Of a stretch of DNA of 7,307 nt, positions 6,225 through 7,307 are shown in pieces. The position numbers and the translations under genes were made by a program. The stretch comes from Holosporaceae bacterium UBA3830. GTDB taxonomy: Bacteria > Pseudomonadota > Alphaproteobacteria > UBA3830. How positions within the stretch are numbered: the stretch's first letter is position 1; the number at the start of each line of letters is the position of its first letter. Below the pieces are notes generated by a model. That model ran no database searches, had not been told where the DNA came from, and was given only the letters and a program-made list of their open reading frames with translations. Location of the stretch: contig DGIE01000060.1 in assembly GCA_002393025.1 (NCBI GenBank), positions 1 to 7,307 of the forward strand, in the 5' to 3' direction.

Positions 6225-6785
6225 ATGTCAAAAATGATGAGTTTTAACCATCGAGTCATAGATGACGGAGAGGATGGAAGTGATAATGGGAAAAAAATCG
6301 GGGGAGGAAAATCTCCGAAATACGTAGTTAGATGTAAAGACATATTTAACAGCACAATGACTGGATTTGAAGACTGTGCACCATGTGATTGGGTGAAGAC
6401 TGGAGGTTCACGTATTGCGGCATTTGATTCATCAGGAAAATTAAACGGAGATACAACAATAACAGGGAAAGACCCTATCGTTTGCATGCAATACGGTCCA
6501 TGGGCTCCTGTATTACAGGAATATATGTACACGGGAAAAAGCCTGGAGCAGATAAGTGTATACCGAATTATGGACATAAACGGTGAAAAAATAAAAATAC
6601 AAGAGTTGAATTACTCTAACTGCCTAATCAAAACCTACGATCAAGAAGCCGATAAGATCTTGTTCACTTTCTGTTTTGTTAGACTGGAAGACCTGCAAAT
6701 TGCATACAACCAAGATGGCCATAAACTCGGCCAGAATGGAATGCAGTTCGACTTTACCACACTGGAAATAAAAACTTCTACGTAA
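6225..6785 (+). CDS. hcp: second T6SS Hcp-family tube protein, paralog of upstream hcp
   Basis: This 186-residue protein aligns without a gap over most of its core to the preceding Hcp, with roughly one third identical residues by hand alignment. Shared anchors are IFxS (40-43), GFEDCAPCDW (47-56), FDSS (67-70), VCMQYGPWAPVLQEYMYTGK (86-105), the paired strands ending in TYDQEADKILFTF (137-149), the Y-x-x-x-G-x-K turn (161-167) and a closing F-D-F-T. Cys54 and Cys87 match Cys61 and Cys94 of the first protein; Cys37, Cys51, Cys133 and Cys150 are its own. About 29 residues rich in Gly, Asp, Lys and Ser precede the core. It may form its own tube, co-assemble with the first Hcp, or serve as a carrier or alternative substrate; the sequence does not decide. 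The 234-bp upstream spacer suggests expression separate from tssBC and the first hcp. It is convergent with pntB. Confidence 0.78.
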   Translation: MSKMMSFNHRVIDDGEDGSDNGKKIGGGKSPKYVVRCKDIFNSTMTGFEDCAPCDWVKTGGSRIAAFDSSGKLNGDTTITGKDPIVCMQYGPWAPVLQEYMYTGKSLEQISVYRIMDINGEKIKIQELNYSNCLIKTYDQEADKILFTFCFVRLEDLQIAYNQDGHKLGQNGMQFDFTTLEIKTST

Positions 6786-6834
6786 AAAATACAAAAACAG
6801 AAAATAACTAAAACTAACAGAAGTCTGCTAGAAG

Positions 6835-7307
6835 CTATAAAACTTTTATAATAGACTCTGTTGTCTTTTTCGCATCGCCCAGCAACAACATAGTGTTTGG
6901 AGCATAGAACAACTCGTTATCTACTCCTGCGTAACCGGGATTCATCGAACGCTTCAAAAACAACACCGTTTTGGCTTTGTTCACCTCAAGAATAGGCATC
7001 CCGTAAATACTACTGGACGGATCGTTCTTAGCCGCTGGATTTGTCACATCATTTGCTCCAACAACAAAGGCGACATCACAAGAAGCAAAGTCGTTATTGA
7101 TCTCATCCAACTCAAAAACATCTTCGTAAGGAACATTCGCTTCCGCTAACAGCACATTCATGTGACCCGGCATACGTCCTGCCACAGGATGAATTGCATA
7201 TTTGACGCTAACTCCCTCTTTTTTCAAAATATCCGACATTTCCTTTAAAGAGTGCTGTGCTTGCGAAGTTGCCATACCATATCCTGGAACTATAATCACT
7301 GAACTAG
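6835..7307 (-). CDS. pntB: NAD(P) transhydrogenase subunit beta PntB, C-terminal part
   Basis: This is the 3' part, about 157 codons, of a gene of about 460 codons that runs off the right edge. PntB forms part of the membrane proton channel of the proton-translocating transhydrogenase and carries domain III, the cytoplasmic NADP(H)-binding domain seen here. Diagnostic segments are VPGYGMATSQAQ with its nucleotide-binding glycines, HPVAGRMPGHMNVLLAEANVP, VVGANDVTNPAA, GMPILEV and FLKRSMNPGYAGVDNELF, all highly conserved in PntB. The frame stays open to the edge: codons for Ser-Ser precede the GTG at 7297-7299, which is an internal Val codon and not the start. The TAG stop is at 6835-6837, leaving 49 bp to the convergent hcp. 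Membrane domain II lies outside the window, as may pntA. Confidence 0.95.
   Translation of the reverse strand, partial: SSVIIVPGYGMATSQAQHSLKEMSDILKKEGVSVKYAIHPVAGRMPGHMNVLLAEANVPYEDVFELDEINNDFASCDVAFVVGANDVTNPAAKNDPSSSIYGMPILEVNKAKTVLFLKRSMNPGYAGVDNELFYAPNTMLLLGDAKKTTESIIKVL

Noticed and set aside
6203..6577. 124-codon minus-strand open frame over the second hcp
   Set aside because: It lies antisense to a well-supported Hcp gene with a strong ribosome site, and its translation shows no recognisable domain.
6836..6850. 15-bp palindrome TATAAAA-C-TTTTATA between convergent hcp and pntB
   Set aside because: It overlaps the pntB stop, has only one non-A/T base and a one-base centre that cannot form a normal loop. 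It could contribute to a bidirectional terminator but cannot be supported.
7297..7299. GTG as the start of a short gene ending at 6835
   Set aside because: The frame is open upstream to the window edge, and the sequence starts in the middle of the conserved V-I-I-V-P-G-Y-G-M-A segment of PntB, so this is an internal valine codon.

Overview
The window comes from an AT-rich bacterial chromosome. It carries three housekeeping genes around a short block of type VI secretion (T6SS) genes. The best taxonomic clue is PriA: its zinc-domain segment (C-S-T-W-L-V), its K-G-H-H-F-P-N motif and the segment D-L-G-L-x-G-A-D-L-R-A-S-E-x-T-Y-Q-L resemble alphaproteobacterial PriA as I remember it. Its reduced length (643 residues) and the low GC recall host-associated or intracellular lineages such as Rickettsiales or Holosporales. 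This is inference from remembered family patterns; no search was run.

Layout, left to right. (1) 56-1123, minus strand: mnmA, the tRNA 2-thiouridylase, transcribed toward the left edge. (2) 1124-1232: a divergent promoter region, with a good sigma70-type promoter for mnmA and an extended -10 for priA. (3) 1233-3164, plus: priA, the replication-restart helicase, with no visible winged-helix domain. (4) 3254-5320, plus: one open reading frame encoding both contractile-sheath proteins of a T6SS, TssB followed by TssC, joined by a polar linker of about 60 residues. (5) 5370-5990, plus: a divergent Hcp (tube) protein with a long N-terminal extension, probably co-transcribed with the sheath gene. 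(6) 5991-6224: a 234-bp spacer with inverted repeats, A/T tracts and a palindrome, but no gene. (7) 6225-6785, plus: a second, paralogous Hcp. (8) 6835-7307, minus and cut by the window edge: the C-terminal NADP(H)-binding domain of transhydrogenase subunit PntB, convergent with the second hcp.

In known T6SSs the TssB/TssC sheath contracts around an Hcp tube and drives it out of the cell. Here sheath and tube genes sit together, but no baseplate, membrane-complex, ClpV, VgrG or effector gene is present. If the system works, the rest must be encoded elsewhere. The most notable observation is the apparently natural, full-length TssB-TssC fusion. It would fix sheath stoichiometry at 1:1 and place the start of TssC, the ClpV-recognition region in studied systems, inside a chain. 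Next come the two diverged Hcp paralogs, which share a cysteine pair and have unusual N-terminal extensions, and an MnmA that seems to lack one of the family's key cysteines.
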